From assembly GCF_040438885.1 (NCBI RefSeq), contig NZ_CP159218.1, positions 3,472,001 to 3,536,000 of the forward strand: a stretch of 64,000 nt of DNA. The letters run 5' to 3'. The notes under the pieces were generated by a model, which was given only the letters and a program-made list of their open reading frames with translations, had not been told where the DNA came from and made no database searches. This document shows, in pieces, positions 27,086-38,925 of the stretch. The DNA is from Nakamurella sp. A5-74. Lineage in GTDB: Bacteria; Actinomycetota; Actinomycetes; Mycobacteriales; Nakamurellaceae. The position numbers and the translations under genes are program-made. Each line of letters starts with the position of its first letter. Positions within the stretch are counted from its first letter, which is position 1.

Positions 27086-27429
27086 TCCTCCTCCCCCAGG
27101 ATCTGCGGAACCCTGAATCGTCCCTCGTCGGTCGCCGGCGCGGCGGCGAGCGCAGCGGCGTGCTCGAGACCGGGCACCACGACGTCCGGGCGGTAGACGT
27201 TCACCAGCTGCACGGCGTGGGTGGTCGGCTCGACGTCGGCAGTGGCGATCTCGCTCACCCTGGCCACCGAGTGCAGAACGACGTCCAGCTGCCGGCGATA
27301 GAGGTCAAGTTCGGGCTCGGTGAGCTGCAGTCGGGCCAGATGCGCGAGGTGTGCAACATCATCCCTGGTCAGTGCCGGCTGTTGGGCAGCGATGCTGACA
27401 CCACTGTTGCTCTCCTGAAGTGCGGACAC
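27082..27429 (-). CDS. gatC: Aspartyl/glutamyl-tRNA amidotransferase subunit C
   Basis: Small subunit that holds GatA and GatB together. The core [20 protein letters not shown] and the C-terminal part with [18 protein letters not shown] are typical. The start is uncertain: GTG at 27429 gives 115 residues and is the nearest in-frame start codon, but its AGAGG is only three bases away. A better-placed AGGAGAG further down has no in-frame ATG, GTG or TTG after it, only GTC/ATC. The stop overlaps the gatA start. Confidence 0.85.
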   Translation of the reverse strand: MSALQESNSGVSIAAQQPALTRDDVAHLAHLARLQLTEPELDLYRRQLDVVLHSVARVSEIATADVEPTTHAVQLVNVYRPDVVVPGLEHAAALAAAPATDEGRFRVPQILGEEE

Positions 27430-27709
27430 GATCCTCTTTTCGCCTGCTGTCGGTCCCGCTGTGGTGTGCGGGGATGAACTGCGCTGCGCCTGACGCCTGT
27501 CTCGACCCTCCAGTTTAGGCGGCGACGCTGCGGCCGCCGACCGGTCGCCCGGCACCGACGCGCCGACGCCCCACCCGAGTGTGATCTGCTGGTAACACTG
27601 CGGACGCCGGTCACGCACCCTGGCTGCGGCAGGCTCGCGGCATACTGCCGGGGAGTCGCACGTTCCCCCGACCGGAGCACGGCGAGCGAGCAGAAGGAGC
27701 GTGGGCCGA

Positions 27710-28402
27710 GTGTCGTATGTGCTGCGCCTGGAGCTCCCCGACCGCCCCGGCACCCTGGGCGCGGTTGCCACCGCGTTGGGCACTGTCGGCGCCGACATCC
27801 TGGCCATGGACATCGTCGAACGCTCGCACGGCCATGCCGTCGACGACCTGGTCGTCGACATGCCCAAGGGCAAGTCCCCCGATGTGCTGATCACCGCCGC
27901 CGAGTCAGTGCCGGGCGTGCGGGTCGAGACGGTCCGGCCGGATCCGGGCATCGCCGACGCGCACCGCGAGTGGGAACTCGTGGAGGCACTGGCCGGCGAA
28001 CCGGAACGCGCCTACCACGTCCTCGCTGAGCTGTTGCCCGACGTGTTGCGGGCCGGCTGGGCCGCAGTGGTACGCGTCCGGGACGACGGCACCGTCGAAC
28101 TGCTCGCCGGCGGCGGCGGGGTGCCGTCCTTCGAGGGCGTCGTCCCCGGTTGGGCACCGCTGACCGGGCCGACCGTGCTGGACATCGAGGAGAACTGGGT
28201 TCCGGAGCCGTGGCGCGCAGTGGGCACCGAACTCGCCGCGGCGCCGATCGGTTCCTCCCGTGAGGCGGTGCTGATCGGCCGGCCCGGTGGGCCCGCTCTG
28301 CGCAGGTCGGAGGTCGGTCGCCTGGCACACCTGGCGATGCTGGCCGCGGTGATGTCCGGGCGAGCTCCGGCTCCGGGCAGCTGGGACGCTCCTGCCGGCT
28401 GA
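27710..28402 (+). CDS. ACT-domain protein with a GAF-like C-terminal region
   Basis: A cytoplasmic protein of 230 residues. The first 70 residues form an ACT domain (VLRLELPDRPGTLGAVATAL, GADILAMDIVER), which normally binds amino acids. The remainder (about 100-220) has the alternating pattern of a small GAF-like sensor fold, without a recognised active site. Start at GTG 27710 because AGGAG is ten bases upstream; a GTG nine bases earlier lies too close to that site. It is divergent from gatC, an arrangement I recall from mycobacteria, so it may sense an amino acid related to the amidotransferase. No target is known. Confidence 0.8.
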   Translation: MSYVLRLELPDRPGTLGAVATALGTVGADILAMDIVERSHGHAVDDLVVDMPKGKSPDVLITAAESVPGVRVETVRPDPGIADAHREWELVEALAGEPERAYHVLAELLPDVLRAGWAAVVRVRDDGTVELLAGGGGVPSFEGVVPGWAPLTGPTVLDIEENWVPEPWRAVGTELAAAPIGSSREAVLIGRPGGPALRRSEVGRLAHLAMLAAVMSGRAPAPGSWDAPAG

Positions 28403-28623
28403 TGGTCCCGACGGGCAGTCCGGCCCCCCGCGATCGGCCCAGGACGAAGCCGCAGCGAGGAGTCCGCCGCGGCGGCGCGGGTACCGTTGGCTTCGGGGCA
28501 CGGGTGTGTCTGCCGCATCACAGCAACCTGCCCATGGCCCGTGCGTCCTGACATCGAACACCGATTGCGGCCCCGGAACTCGGTGCGCTCTCGACCGCCT
28601 TGCGAAGTGAAAGAAGTGATCCA

Positions 28624-30024
28624 GTGCGTATCAGACGCGTTCGCGCCACCGCCGCCACGGCGACCGCTCTCGTCGCCGTCCTGCTGGCCGGGTGCAGCTC
28701 GACGGCCTCGGAAGGTCCGGTGACCGTGAAGGTGACCGTCCCGGCGAGCGAGGACGGCAACGGCCAGCCGAGCCGGACCTCCACGAACGGCAGCACGACG
28801 CCTCCGAGCAGCCCGGCCACCGGGCCCAGCAGCGCAGATCCGACAAGCACCGCCGCGCCGTCGACGACGCCGCGCAGCTCGGCGAGCAGCAGCACCCCGC
28901 TCACTCCGTCCAGCCAGGCCGAGCCCGGCACCGGCAGCTTCGACAACCCGCAGGACGGGGTCGCACTGCCGGACGGGTACATCCCCCACAAGCTCAAGGC
29001 CGGCGAGAAGCCACCACAGTTCGTGATCGTCTCCTTCGACGGCGTCGGCTGGAACGAGAAGTGGCAGTACTGGTTCGGGATCAGCAAGAAGGTGCCGTTC
29101 CGCTTCACCGGCTTCCTGTCCGGGACGTACATGCTGACCGAAGGCACGAAGGACCACTACAAGGGTCCGCAGCACGCGGTCGGCGCGTCCGACATCAACT
29201 GGAACCTGCCGGCCGATCTGCCGGTCGAGATCAACGACCTGAACCAGGCTCTGGACTCCGGGATGGAGATCGGGACCCACTTCAACGGGCACTTCTGCGG
29301 ACCGGGCGGCGGCAGCGAGTGGAGCACCGCCGACTGGAACAGCGAGCTCGACCAGTTCTTCTCGCTGGTCAAGAACTATCAGGCGAACAATCCCGACGCG
29401 CAGCTGCCCGCGCTCAAGCTGAAGGCCGCCGACATCAGCGGCGAGCGGACGCCGTGCCTGGAAGGACATGCCGAGGACCTGTACCCCGCGCTCACGTCGC
29501 ACAAGATGGAGTACGACAGCTCCTTCACCCGTCGCGGCATCACCTGGCCGACCAAGGCCGCCGGCAACGGCATCTGGCAGTTCGGGATGGCCGAGTTCCC
29601 GATGCACGGCACCATCTCCGGCAACACGCTCCTGGATCCCGGTCAGCGCGCCCAGCACGTGCAGATCACCATGGACTACAACTTCTGGTACAGCCAGGAG
29701 GGCGTGAACCTCGAGGCGAACACCCCGACCGATCCGGCGCAGTCCGCGAAGGACTCCCAGCAGGTGGTGCAGACGTACGAGGACATGTACAACGCCGCGC
29801 TCGCCGGAAACCGGGCGCCGCTGGTGTTGGGCAACCACTTCAACCAGTGGAACAACAACGCCTACTCCGACGCCATCGGCACGTTCGTCGCCGACACCTG
29901 CGGCAAGGCCGACACCCAGTGCGTGCCGTTCCGCGATGTCATCGCCTGGATGAAGGTGCAGGATCCGGCGCGGCTGGCCCAGCTGCAGGCGCAGCAACCG
30001 GAGCTGGGTCAGACCACCGGCTGA
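28624..30024 (+). CDS. Polysaccharide-deacetylase-like secreted lipoprotein
   Basis: A 466-residue lipoprotein from GTG 28624: basic start, hydrophobic core and lipobox VLLAGC (Cys24). A Ser/Thr/Pro linker of about 80 residues precedes a globular domain with features of the NodB fold: FVIVSFDGVGWNEKW, where the aspartate of SFDD-like motif 1 is retained, and GMEIGTHFNGHF, a motif-2-like H-x3-H. Later stretches are DISGERTPCLEGH, YDSSFTRRGITWP and PLVLGNHFNQWNN. Catalysis on a glycan is plausible but not shown. The 221 bases between the ACT gene and this start hold no feature I recognise. Confidence 0.72.
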   Translation: MRIRRVRATAATATALVAVLLAGCSSTASEGPVTVKVTVPASEDGNGQPSRTSTNGSTTPPSSPATGPSSADPTSTAAPSTTPRSSASSSTPLTPSSQAEPGTGSFDNPQDGVALPDGYIPHKLKAGEKPPQFVIVSFDGVGWNEKWQYWFGISKKVPFRFTGFLSGTYMLTEGTKDHYKGPQHAVGASDINWNLPADLPVEINDLNQALDSGMEIGTHFNGHFCGPGGGSEWSTADWNSELDQFFSLVKNYQANNPDAQLPALKLKAADISGERTPCLEGHAEDLYPALTSHKMEYDSSFTRRGITWPTKAAGNGIWQFGMAEFPMHGTISGNTLLDPGQRAQHVQITMDYNFWYSQEGVNLEANTPTDPAQSAKDSQQVVQTYEDMYNAALAGNRAPLVLGNHFNQWNNNAYSDAIGTFVADTCGKADTQCVPFRDVIAWMKVQDPARLAQLQAQQPELGQTTG

Positions 30025-30083
30025 CATCCGTCCACACAGCGGTGGGCGCAGAACCGCGCTGTCCGCTCGACGAGGGAGACCAC

Positions 30084-30566
30084 ATGACCGAGTCCCTGGC
30101 GTTCACCGATTCGATCGTTGTCGACGCTGTTGCCGAGACGGTCTACGACGTGGTCTCCGATGTCCGCAGGACGGGCGAATGGAGCCCCATCTGCGAGGCC
30201 TGCTGGTGGGCCGATGGCGAGGAGCCCGATGTGGACGGGCCCCGGGTGGACAGCTGGTTCCACGGCCGCAACGTGACCGCCGATCGCACCTGGGAGACCA
30301 GGTCGAGGGTTGCCGTCGCCGATCGGGGCCGCGAGTTCGCCTGGATGGTGAACGCGTCGCTGGTGAGCTGGAGCTACACGATGTCGCCCGAGGGCACCGG
30401 CACCCGACTCACCGAGACGTGGGAGTTCCTCCCCGCCGGGATCGAGTACTTCCAGCAGAAATTCGGGCCGCAGGCGCAGCAGCAGATCGACGACCGGCAC
30501 CGGGCGGCGGTCGCCGAGATTCCGGTGACCCTGGCCAGGATCAAGCAGATCATCGAAGCGGGCTGA
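30084..30566 (+). CDS. SRPBCC (START-like) family protein
   Basis: A 160-residue cytoplasmic protein of the helix-grip fold. It begins MTESLAFTDSIVVDAVAETV, followed by YDVVSDVRRTGEWSPICEACW, DSWFHGRNV and a long C-terminal amphipathic helix, the pattern of polyketide-cyclase/dehydrase-like lipid or hydrophobe binders. A GGGAGA site lies four bases before the ATG. It is 59 bases behind the lipoprotein gene and probably co-transcribed. Ligand unknown. Confidence 0.85.
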   Translation: MTESLAFTDSIVVDAVAETVYDVVSDVRRTGEWSPICEACWWADGEEPDVDGPRVDSWFHGRNVTADRTWETRSRVAVADRGREFAWMVNASLVSWSYTMSPEGTGTRLTETWEFLPAGIEYFQQKFGPQAQQQIDDRHRAAVAEIPVTLARIKQIIEAG

Positions 30567-30652
30567 GCTGTTCCGGGCGGGCCAGGTCGCCGGTTCAGTC
30601 GATGACAACCTGCTCGGTCGTTCGTGTTCGCCTGCGCCGCCGGCTCCGACGA

Positions 30653-31135
30653 TCAGTCGGCGTTGCCGCTGCGCGCGGCCAACCACTCCTGCACCAGGTC
30701 CGGCACCCGGTCGGCGCAGAAGGTCAGGAAGTCGGCCATCTCGCCCGCCCGGCGCGCGCCGGCAGAGGCGGGCGGCAACTCCAGGACCGCGGTCCGGATC
30801 GCGTCGGCCGAACGTCGGTAGGTGTCGGTGGCGGCGATCCGGGTGAACCACGGATCCTCGCCGACGAAGTAGCTGTGGCGGCGGGTGCCGGGGACCGTCG
30901 AGATGGTGATCATGCCGATCTGGTCCAGATAGCCGACGGCCGAGGAGATCGCGGCCGCGCTCACCTGCAACACAGCACGCAGTTCGGCGGCCGACAGCCG
31001 GCCCTGCCGACTGCCGGTCAGGGCCATCAGGACCCCGGCCGGCACCCGGGGGAAGCCGGACCGGATCAGTTCGGCCGCCGCCCGCTCGGTGAACACCCGT
31101 ACCGCCTCGAGTTCCGCACCGACCAGCGTGCTCAC
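30653..31135 (-). CDS. GbsR/MarR-type winged-helix regulator
   Basis: A 160-residue DNA-binding protein. RLSAAELRAVLQVSAAAISS followed by AVGYLDQIGMITISTVPGTR is a winged helix-turn-helix of the GbsR/MarR type, with a C-terminal helical region ending DLVQEWLAARSG. The GTG start at 31135 overlaps the stop of the ABC permease as GTGA, so it is the third gene of an exporter operon and probably controls it. Confidence 0.85.
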   Translation of the reverse strand: MSTLVGAELEAVRVFTERAAAELIRSGFPRVPAGVLMALTGSRQGRLSAAELRAVLQVSAAAISSAVGYLDQIGMITISTVPGTRRHSYFVGEDPWFTRIAATDTYRRSADAIRTAVLELPPASAGARRAGEMADFLTFCADRVPDLVQEWLAARSGNAD

Positions 31136-32751
31136 GCCGTCCACTCCCGCCGTCGCGCCGTCACTCCGGTCGCCGCCACCAGCACGATGCCGACCGTCGC
31201 GACCACCACCAGCGCCGTCGCCGATCGAAGCGGCACCGCGGGCACATGGGCGAAGGGACTGATGTCGACGAGCCACGACGGTAGCGATAGCAGACCGCCG
31301 AACAACGCGAGCACCGCAGCCAGACCCAATGCGCCCCAACCGATTCCGATCGCCCATCGGGGGACCGTACTCAGCGCGAGACCGGCCACCGCTGCAACGG
31401 CGGCGGCCGCGGGGAACTCGACGGCGGCCTGCTGCAGCGCACGCCAGCCGGCCGCGGAGTTGCCGCGGACTCCGAACGACAGCGCGGCGGCCAGTCCGGC
31501 CGCCAGCAGCACCACGGCGCAGCCGGCGATCGCGATCAGCACCGTCTGCACCATCCAACGCACCCGCCCGACCGGCAATGCCAGCAGCAGCTCAGCACGC
31601 CCCTCGGTCTCCTCCGCCCTGGTCCGCAGCACCGCCTGGACGCCGGCGGCGGCTGCCACGATGCCCATCATCGTCATGATCGCCGCGGTGAAGACGGTCA
31701 CCAGTTGCGCGCTGACGTCACCTCCCGGCGCCAGCTGCCGCAGTACCCGGCTGATCGCCGAGTTCTGCACTGCTGCCGAGCCGATCGCGGTCGCCAGCGA
31801 GCCGGTGACCCCACCCAGCACGGCGGCACCGAGCGCCCACCCCAGCACCGATCCGCGCTGTTGACGCAGAGCCAGTGACAGGGTCGAGTGCAGCGACGGC
31901 GACGCGGTCGCCGGTCCGCGGCGCTCGGTGACCAGGCTCGCGCCGAGGTCCCGCTTGGCTCCCACCATCGCTGCGACACCGATGGCGGCGACGGCGCACA
32001 CCAGACCGGGAACCAACCACACCGCTCGGTTGGCGCTGAGCGCCAGAGTTCTTTCGGCCCAACCGATCGGGGACAGCAATCCGATCCAGGACGGCGTCAG
32101 GGTTCCGGCGGCCAGGTCGGCGGTACCCAGGGCGTCCCCGGCCGCTCGCACGACGTAGCTCCCCAGCACGATGCCCACTCCCCAGGAGTTGGCCGCCCTG
32201 GCCGTCGGCAGCAGTTCACCGGCGAGCAGCCCGATCCCGAGGAACAGCAGTCCGGTCACTGCGAAGGTCGCGCCAACCGTGACCGCGCCGACGATGGACT
32301 CGCCGACGGCCACCAGCGCCGCAGCTGACAGGATCCCGATCAGCACGTCGACCACGATCCCCACGACGAGCGTCGAAACAATCGGCGTCATCCGGCCCAT
32401 CGGGGTCGAGGCCAGCAGCTCGCGGCGGCCGTCCTGCTCTTCCGCTCTGCCGTGTCGGGAGGCCAGGAACGTGTTCAGCAGACCGATGAGCACCGCCAAC
32501 CAGGTGAACAGCTGGAACCAGATGATGGACCCCGAGGAGAACCCGTTGGGGACCCCACGGAAGGCCAGCAGGGCAGGGGTCGTCAGCGCCAGGGTGATCA
32601 GCTGACGTTGTTGGTCGGGATCACCGAACTCGGTGATCACTGCTGACGAGGCGCCCCCGACCAGCGCGGTGATTCCGAGGACCCAGACGGTCAACGCGAC
32701 GCGATCACGCCGCAGGCGCATCCGGACCAGGGTCAGCACGGTGCCCATCAC
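31132..32751 (-). CDS. ABC transporter permease, polyketide-antibiotic exporter type
   Basis: A 539-residue membrane protein with about twelve helices in two similar halves. The two halves carry [20 protein letters not shown] and [20 protein letters not shown], a duplicated motif of actinobacterial drug or antibiotic exporters paired with a DrrA-like ATPase. The GTG at 32751 overlaps the ATPase stop; an ATG follows directly. Substrate is unknown. No biosynthetic genes lie nearby, so self-protection or efflux of an outside compound is likely. Confidence 0.88.
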   Translation of the reverse strand: MMGTVLTLVRMRLRRDRVALTVWVLGITALVGGASSAVITEFGDPDQQRQLITLALTTPALLAFRGVPNGFSSGSIIWFQLFTWLAVLIGLLNTFLASRHGRAEEQDGRRELLASTPMGRMTPIVSTLVVGIVVDVLIGILSAAALVAVGESIVGAVTVGATFAVTGLLFLGIGLLAGELLPTARAANSWGVGIVLGSYVVRAAGDALGTADLAAGTLTPSWIGLLSPIGWAERTLALSANRAVWLVPGLVCAVAAIGVAAMVGAKRDLGASLVTERRGPATASPSLHSTLSLALRQQRGSVLGWALGAAVLGGVTGSLATAIGSAAVQNSAISRVLRQLAPGGDVSAQLVTVFTAAIMTMMGIVAAAAGVQAVLRTRAEETEGRAELLLALPVGRVRWMVQTVLIAIAGCAVVLLAAGLAAALSFGVRGNSAAGWRALQQAAVEFPAAAAVAAVAGLALSTVPRWAIGIGWGALGLAAVLALFGGLLSLPSWLVDISPFAHVPAVPLRSATALVVVATVGIVLVAATGVTARRREWTA

Positions 32752-33701
32752 GGTGCCGATCCCGATCCCGATCGCGATGCCGACCCCGCTGCCCGGGCCG
32801 AGCTGTCTTCCGGGTCGGAACCGTAGTGGCGCAGGAACAACGACTCCAGGCTCGGCGGAGTGACGGTCAGGGTGCTCACTCCGGCGACGACCAGCGTCTG
32901 CAGAACCTGTTGCACTGCTTCGGTATCCACGTCGAAGGCGAGCTGTCCGGGTTCGGACTCGAGATCGTGGACACCTGGCAGACGGGCGATCCCGGCCGGG
33001 TCGGCCCGGGTGCCGACCCGGAAACTGGTCCGCGTCAGGTGACGCAGCTCAGCCAGCGTTCCGCTCTCCACGACCCGCCCCGCGCGGAGGATCGTGACCC
33101 GCTCACAGAGTTTTTCGACCTCGTCGAGCAGATGGCTGGACAACAGCACGCTGGCGCCGTCTGCCCGGACCCGCTCCACTTCGTGGCGGAACACCTCCTC
33201 CATGAGGGGGTCGAGCCCGCTGGTGGGCTCGTCGAGGATGTACAGCCGGGCGGGCCTGGCCAACGCGGCGATCAACGCCACCTTCTGGCGATTACCTTTC
33301 GAGTAACTGCGGGCCTTCTTCGTCGGGTCGAGATCGAAGTCTCGGATCAGCCGTTCACGGAGCGCCGGGTCGGCGCCCCCACGGAGCCGGGTGAGCAGAT
33401 CGATCGCCTCACCGCCCGACAGCGTCGGCCACAGCGCCACGTCACCGGGAACGTAGGCGATCTCCCGGTGGACGGCGACGGCGTCGGCCCAAGGGTCGCG
33501 GCCCAGTACCCGGGCGGTACCGCCGTCGGCCCGCAGCAGCCCGAGGAGCACCCGGATGGCGGTCGACTTCCCCGCGCCATTGGGGCCGAGGAAGCCGTGC
33601 ACCTCCCCGGCCCGGACAGCCAGATCGATGCCGTCGAGGGCGGCCGTCGTACCGAACCGCTTCTGCAGACCGCGCGTCTCCACCACCAGATCAGTGCTCA
33701 T
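32748..33701 (-). CDS. ABC transporter ATPase, DrrA-like
   Basis: A 317-residue ATPase with Walker [10 protein letters not shown], the Q-loop region [13 protein letters not shown], signature [15 protein letters not shown], Walker [16 protein letters not shown] and the switch His in LLSSHLLDE. The C-terminal regulatory segment ([14 protein letters not shown] and beyond) is that of DrrA-type drug exporters. It is first in the exporter operon. On the minus strand a -10-like TAGGGT lies eight bases before the ATG, in an AT-rich stretch (33710-33750) that probably also holds the regulator's operator. Confidence 0.92.
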   Translation of the reverse strand: MSTDLVVETRGLQKRFGTTAALDGIDLAVRAGEVHGFLGPNGAGKSTAIRVLLGLLRADGGTARVLGRDPWADAVAVHREIAYVPGDVALWPTLSGGEAIDLLTRLRGGADPALRERLIRDFDLDPTKKARSYSKGNRQKVALIAALARPARLYILDEPTSGLDPLMEEVFRHEVERVRADGASVLLSSHLLDEVEKLCERVTILRAGRVVESGTLAELRHLTRTSFRVGTRADPAGIARLPGVHDLESEPGQLAFDVDTEAVQQVLQTLVVAGVSTLTVTPPSLESLFLRHYGSDPEDSSARAAGSASRSGSGSAP

Positions 33702-33748
33702 GGAGCATGACCCTACGCCTATGTTCAGGCTTTTGTGAATACTACGAA

Positions 33749-35926
<2,178 letters not shown>

Positions 35927-35991
35927 CTACGACCGCACACCGACAGCGAACCGGGATGCGTTGCCTCAGGTCATGGCTTCAGGTCGTGACC

Positions 35992-37278
35992 TCAGGCGCC
36001 GGCCTGGGCAACCGTCAGATCGTCCGCCAGCTCGACACTGCCCTCGGCGGGCGGCGCGTGGTGGTCCAGGCCGGTGAAGAACGACCGGGTGAGCACCAGC
36101 AGCACCGCGCCGGCCAGCACACCGGCCGCGCCGACCCAGAAGGGCACATGCATCCCGAACTCCTCACCCAGCTTGCCGGCCAGCCACGGCGCGACAGCTC
36201 CGCCACCGAAGCGGACGAAGCTGTAGGCGGCGGAGGCCACCGGACGCTCGACCGGGGCGATCTCCATCACGATCTCGGTGACCAGAGTGTTGTTGATGCC
36301 CAGGAAGAATCCGGCCACGACGACACAGACGATGAGCAGAGGCTTGCTGTCGGTGAACACCGCCATGACGGCCAGGATCAGCGCGAAGCAGGTGAGGCTG
36401 CCGATCACCGCGCGCAGCGATCCGAACCAGCGCTGGACGATCGGGGCGATCACCACGGAGCTGAACGCCAGTGCCAGACCCCAGCCGCAGAAGATTCCTC
36501 CGATCGGGATTGCCTTGAACGCCAGGGCGAACGGGGTGAAGGCGAGCAGTGTGAAGAAGCCGAAGTTGTACAGCAGTGCGGCCAGCGCGATGCTGAGTAG
36601 TCCCTTGTGTGCCAACGCCCGGAACGGATCACCGAGCTTGATCGGCGTGCCTGTCGGTTTGGTCGCCGGCAGCAGGAAGGTGGTGACGACGAGAGCGATC
36701 GCCATCAGCACGCCGACCCCGAAGAACGGGCCGCGCCAGGAGATGTTGCCCAGCACACCGCCGACCAGTGGCCCTACGGCGATGCCGACACCCAGCGCGG
36801 CTTCGTAGAGGATGATCGCCTGGGCGACGCTGCCGCGGGCCGAGGCGACGATGGTGGACAGCGCGGTCGCCACGAACAGGGCGTTGCCGAGTCCCCAGAC
36901 GCCTCGCCAGCCGATGATCCCGCCGATGCCCGCGCTGGACCCGGCGAGCACCGAACCGACGATGATGATCGCCAGGCCCAGCAGCAGGGTCTTCTTGGCG
37001 CCGAGCCGGCTCGAGACGTAGCCGGTGATCAGCATGGCGACCGCCATCACCACCAGATAGCTGGTGAACAGCAACGACACCTGGGAGGCGGACGCCGACA
37101 GCTGCTCGGCGATCGGCTTGAGGATCGGGTCCACCAGACCGATGCCCATGAACGCGATGACGCTGGCGAAGGCAACGGCCCAGACCGCTTTCGGCTGCTT
37201 CCACATGCTGTCGGTGATTGCCGGCGGCCCGCCGGAGACGGTGGCTGCAGCGGGGGACGGACGGTGGACGGTGGTCAT
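35992..37278 (-). CDS. MFS efflux transporter
   Basis: A 428-residue major facilitator with twelve helices. FMGIGLVDPILKPIAEQLSAS and the loop-2/3 motif GYVSSRLGAKKTLLLGL are MFS signatures, and YEAALGVGIAVGPLVGGVLG is the antiporter motif C in helix 5, indicating drug-proton antiport. AGGAGA lies five bases before the ATG, which overlaps the MarR stop as ATGA. Coupling to a MarR regulator suggests inducible efflux of a small toxic compound. Confidence 0.93.
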   Translation of the reverse strand: MTTVHRPSPAAATVSGGPPAITDSMWKQPKAVWAVAFASVIAFMGIGLVDPILKPIAEQLSASASQVSLLFTSYLVVMAVAMLITGYVSSRLGAKKTLLLGLAIIIVGSVLAGSSAGIGGIIGWRGVWGLGNALFVATALSTIVASARGSVAQAIILYEAALGVGIAVGPLVGGVLGNISWRGPFFGVGVLMAIALVVTTFLLPATKPTGTPIKLGDPFRALAHKGLLSIALAALLYNFGFFTLLAFTPFALAFKAIPIGGIFCGWGLALAFSSVVIAPIVQRWFGSLRAVIGSLTCFALILAVMAVFTDSKPLLIVCVVVAGFFLGINNTLVTEIVMEIAPVERPVASAAYSFVRFGGGAVAPWLAGKLGEEFGMHVPFWVGAAGVLAGAVLLVLTRSFFTGLDHHAPPAEGSVELADDLTVAQAGA

Positions 37279-37772
37279 GATTCTCCTCGTTCGGAACCGG
37301 TGCGACGGTTCGGGTGTCGGTGGTCGATCGATGAGGTGGCCGCCAGTCGGGTCAGCAGATCCGTTGCGCGGACGAGGGTTTCGCGGTCTGCCTTCTCGAG
37401 ATCGGCCAACAGCGGGACGATGGCCCGCGCCCGCGCTGCCCGCGCCTGGCCGATCGCGGCGTTCCCCCGGGCCGACAGCGACAACAGTGATGCACGAGCA
37501 TCGTCGGGGTCGTCGGCGCGATCGATCCAGCCCAGCGCCGCCAGTTTGCGGATCTGTTGCGTCACCGTGGGTTGCGAGCAGTTGTCGGCCTCGGCCAGCT
37601 CGGTGACGCGTACCGGTTCGAGCTGCCCGACCAGGGACAGCAACCGCAGCTGGGCATACGGGATGTCGAACGGGGTCTGGGCCTGCGCCGTCGCCCAACG
37701 GTTCAAGCCGGCAACAGCCGTGAGCAGTCTGCTGCCCACGTCGACGAGGGACTCCTGGACGGTTTCGATCAC
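37275..37772 (-). CDS. MarR family regulator of the MFS pump
   Basis: A 165-residue winged-helix repressor. Core segments include PYAQLRLLSLVGQLEPVRVT, the recognition helix in CSQPTVTQQIRKLAALGWI and the wing RADDPDDARASLLSLSARG. The start is taken as GTG 37772, directly after an AT-rich -10 region; GTG 37739, behind AGGAG, is an alternative that would shorten the first helix. A palindrome (37786-37800) just upstream is a likely autoregulatory operator. Confidence 0.88.
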   Translation of the reverse strand: MIETVQESLVDVGSRLLTAVAGLNRWATAQAQTPFDIPYAQLRLLSLVGQLEPVRVTELAEADNCSQPTVTQQIRKLAALGWIDRADDPDDARASLLSLSARGNAAIGQARAARARAIVPLLADLEKADRETLVRATDLLTRLAATSSIDHRHPNRRTGSERGES

Positions 37773-37785
37773 CTCAATATATTTG

Positions 37786-37800
37786 CATAGGGCACCTATG
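37786..37800. promoter_or_regulatory. Probable MarR operator
   Basis: CATAGG and CCTATG form a perfect inverted repeat around GCA. It lies immediately upstream of the AT-rich -10-like region (TATATT on the minus strand) of the MarR-MFS operon, so a bound repressor would block RNA polymerase. Confidence 0.65.
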
Positions 37801-37869
37801 TATCTCAAGGCAGGTGGATGTTCCCCGGATCACGCGCGGTTTCGAGCCCCTCGGACACTGATCTGCTCC

Positions 37870-38925
37870 TCAGCGTCCGGGAGTGATCAGACCTTCCCGC
37901 CAGGACGACGGCGGATCCAGCAGGGCAGCCCCCACCTGCACCGCTGATCGCAGACCCTTGGCCACCGCCGGTGCCCCGGCAGGCGTTCCCGCCACGGGGA
38001 CGACGGAGCGGGCGAGCTGATCCTCGGCGAAACCGAGAGCCCGCCAGCCGGCCAGCAGCCGGCGACAGGTCTGTTCGACCAGATCAGGTTCGTCGGACGG
38101 CCGGACGGTCACCAGCAGACCGGCTCCGTCACCGATCGCCTCCCCGATCACGTCCAGCGAGCGGGTGCGTTCCAGGTCGGGCAGTTCGGCGGCGAATCGG
38201 GTGAACCCGCACCGCTGCAACACAGGCCACCAGGTCCCGGGCCGGACGCCGGTCAGGGCAAGCACGGTGCTCGGGTTCGTCTCGACCAGCGTGACGGCGA
38301 AGGAATCCAGGCGCTGACGGACGACGTCGGCGCTCACGGAGCGCACGGTGCCGAACCCACTGGCCGTCGGCAGCGATCCGGCGAGCACCTGTTCCAGTGC
38401 AGGCTCGTCGACCTGCACCAACAAGTCCGTCCCCGGCAACCGCCTGGCCAACTCGGCGAGATGTCGGCGCAAGCCCTCGCCGTAGGACTCCATCAGGTCT
38501 GCAACCGCGCCGGCATCGGTGACCGCTCGGTGGCCGGCCCTGGTCTCCAGTCCGGCCACCAAGCTCCACGGCCCGAGCACCTGGATCTTCAGCGCCGGAG
38601 CACCCGCCAGATGCCGCTCCACCGCGTCGAGGTCCCGCTCCCGGAAGTCAGTGGCGCGCACCACGTCCCGCCCCGGTCTCGCGGTGACCCGCCAACCGGA
38701 AGGCACGACCTCGGCATGGAGATCGACGAGCAGCCCGACGCAGCGACCCAGCGGGTCGGCGCCGACTCCGCGATCGGGCAGGTCCGGTTGGAAGGGCAGC
38801 GCGGTCAGCTCACCGGCGATCGTCCTGATCGCCTCGTCGACATCGGTCCCGGGCAGCACCCCACTGCCGGAGGCTGTCCCGCTCCCCCACGGCGGATTGG
38901 CCGTCGACGGAAGATCGCTGGTCAC
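37870..38925 (-). CDS. MetE-like (cobalamin-independent methionine synthase C-terminal family) protein without zinc ligands
   Basis: A 351-residue protein with the TIM-barrel pattern of the MetE C-terminal domain: [40 protein letters not shown], and [20 protein letters not shown]. The family's zinc site (an H-x-C motif and a late Asp-Cys-Gly segment) is absent; the only cysteines are in GRCVG, QRCGF and QTCRR. It is therefore unlikely to be a methionine synthase. The GTG start overlaps the mnmA stop as GTGA. I recall a similar gene near ligA in mycobacteria, which would suggest a conserved but unassigned role. Confidence 0.75.
   Translation of the reverse strand: MTSDLPSTANPPWGSGTASGSGVLPGTDVDEAIRTIAGELTALPFQPDLPDRGVGADPLGRCVGLLVDLHAEVVPSGWRVTARPGRDVVRATDFRERDLDAVERHLAGAPALKIQVLGPWSLVAGLETRAGHRAVTDAGAVADLMESYGEGLRRHLAELARRLPGTDLLVQVDEPALEQVLAGSLPTASGFGTVRSVSADVVRQRLDSFAVTLVETNPSTVLALTGVRPGTWWPVLQRCGFTRFAAELPDLERTRSLDVIGEAIGDGAGLLVTVRPSDEPDLVEQTCRRLLAGWRALGFAEDQLARSVVPVAGTPAGAPAVAKGLRSAVQVGAALLDPPSSWREGLITPGR

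Noticed and set aside
28403-28623. Search for a tRNA or small RNA in the gap before the deacetylase-like gene.
   Set aside because: No cloverleaf arms, T-loop motif or strong stem-terminator were found by eye.
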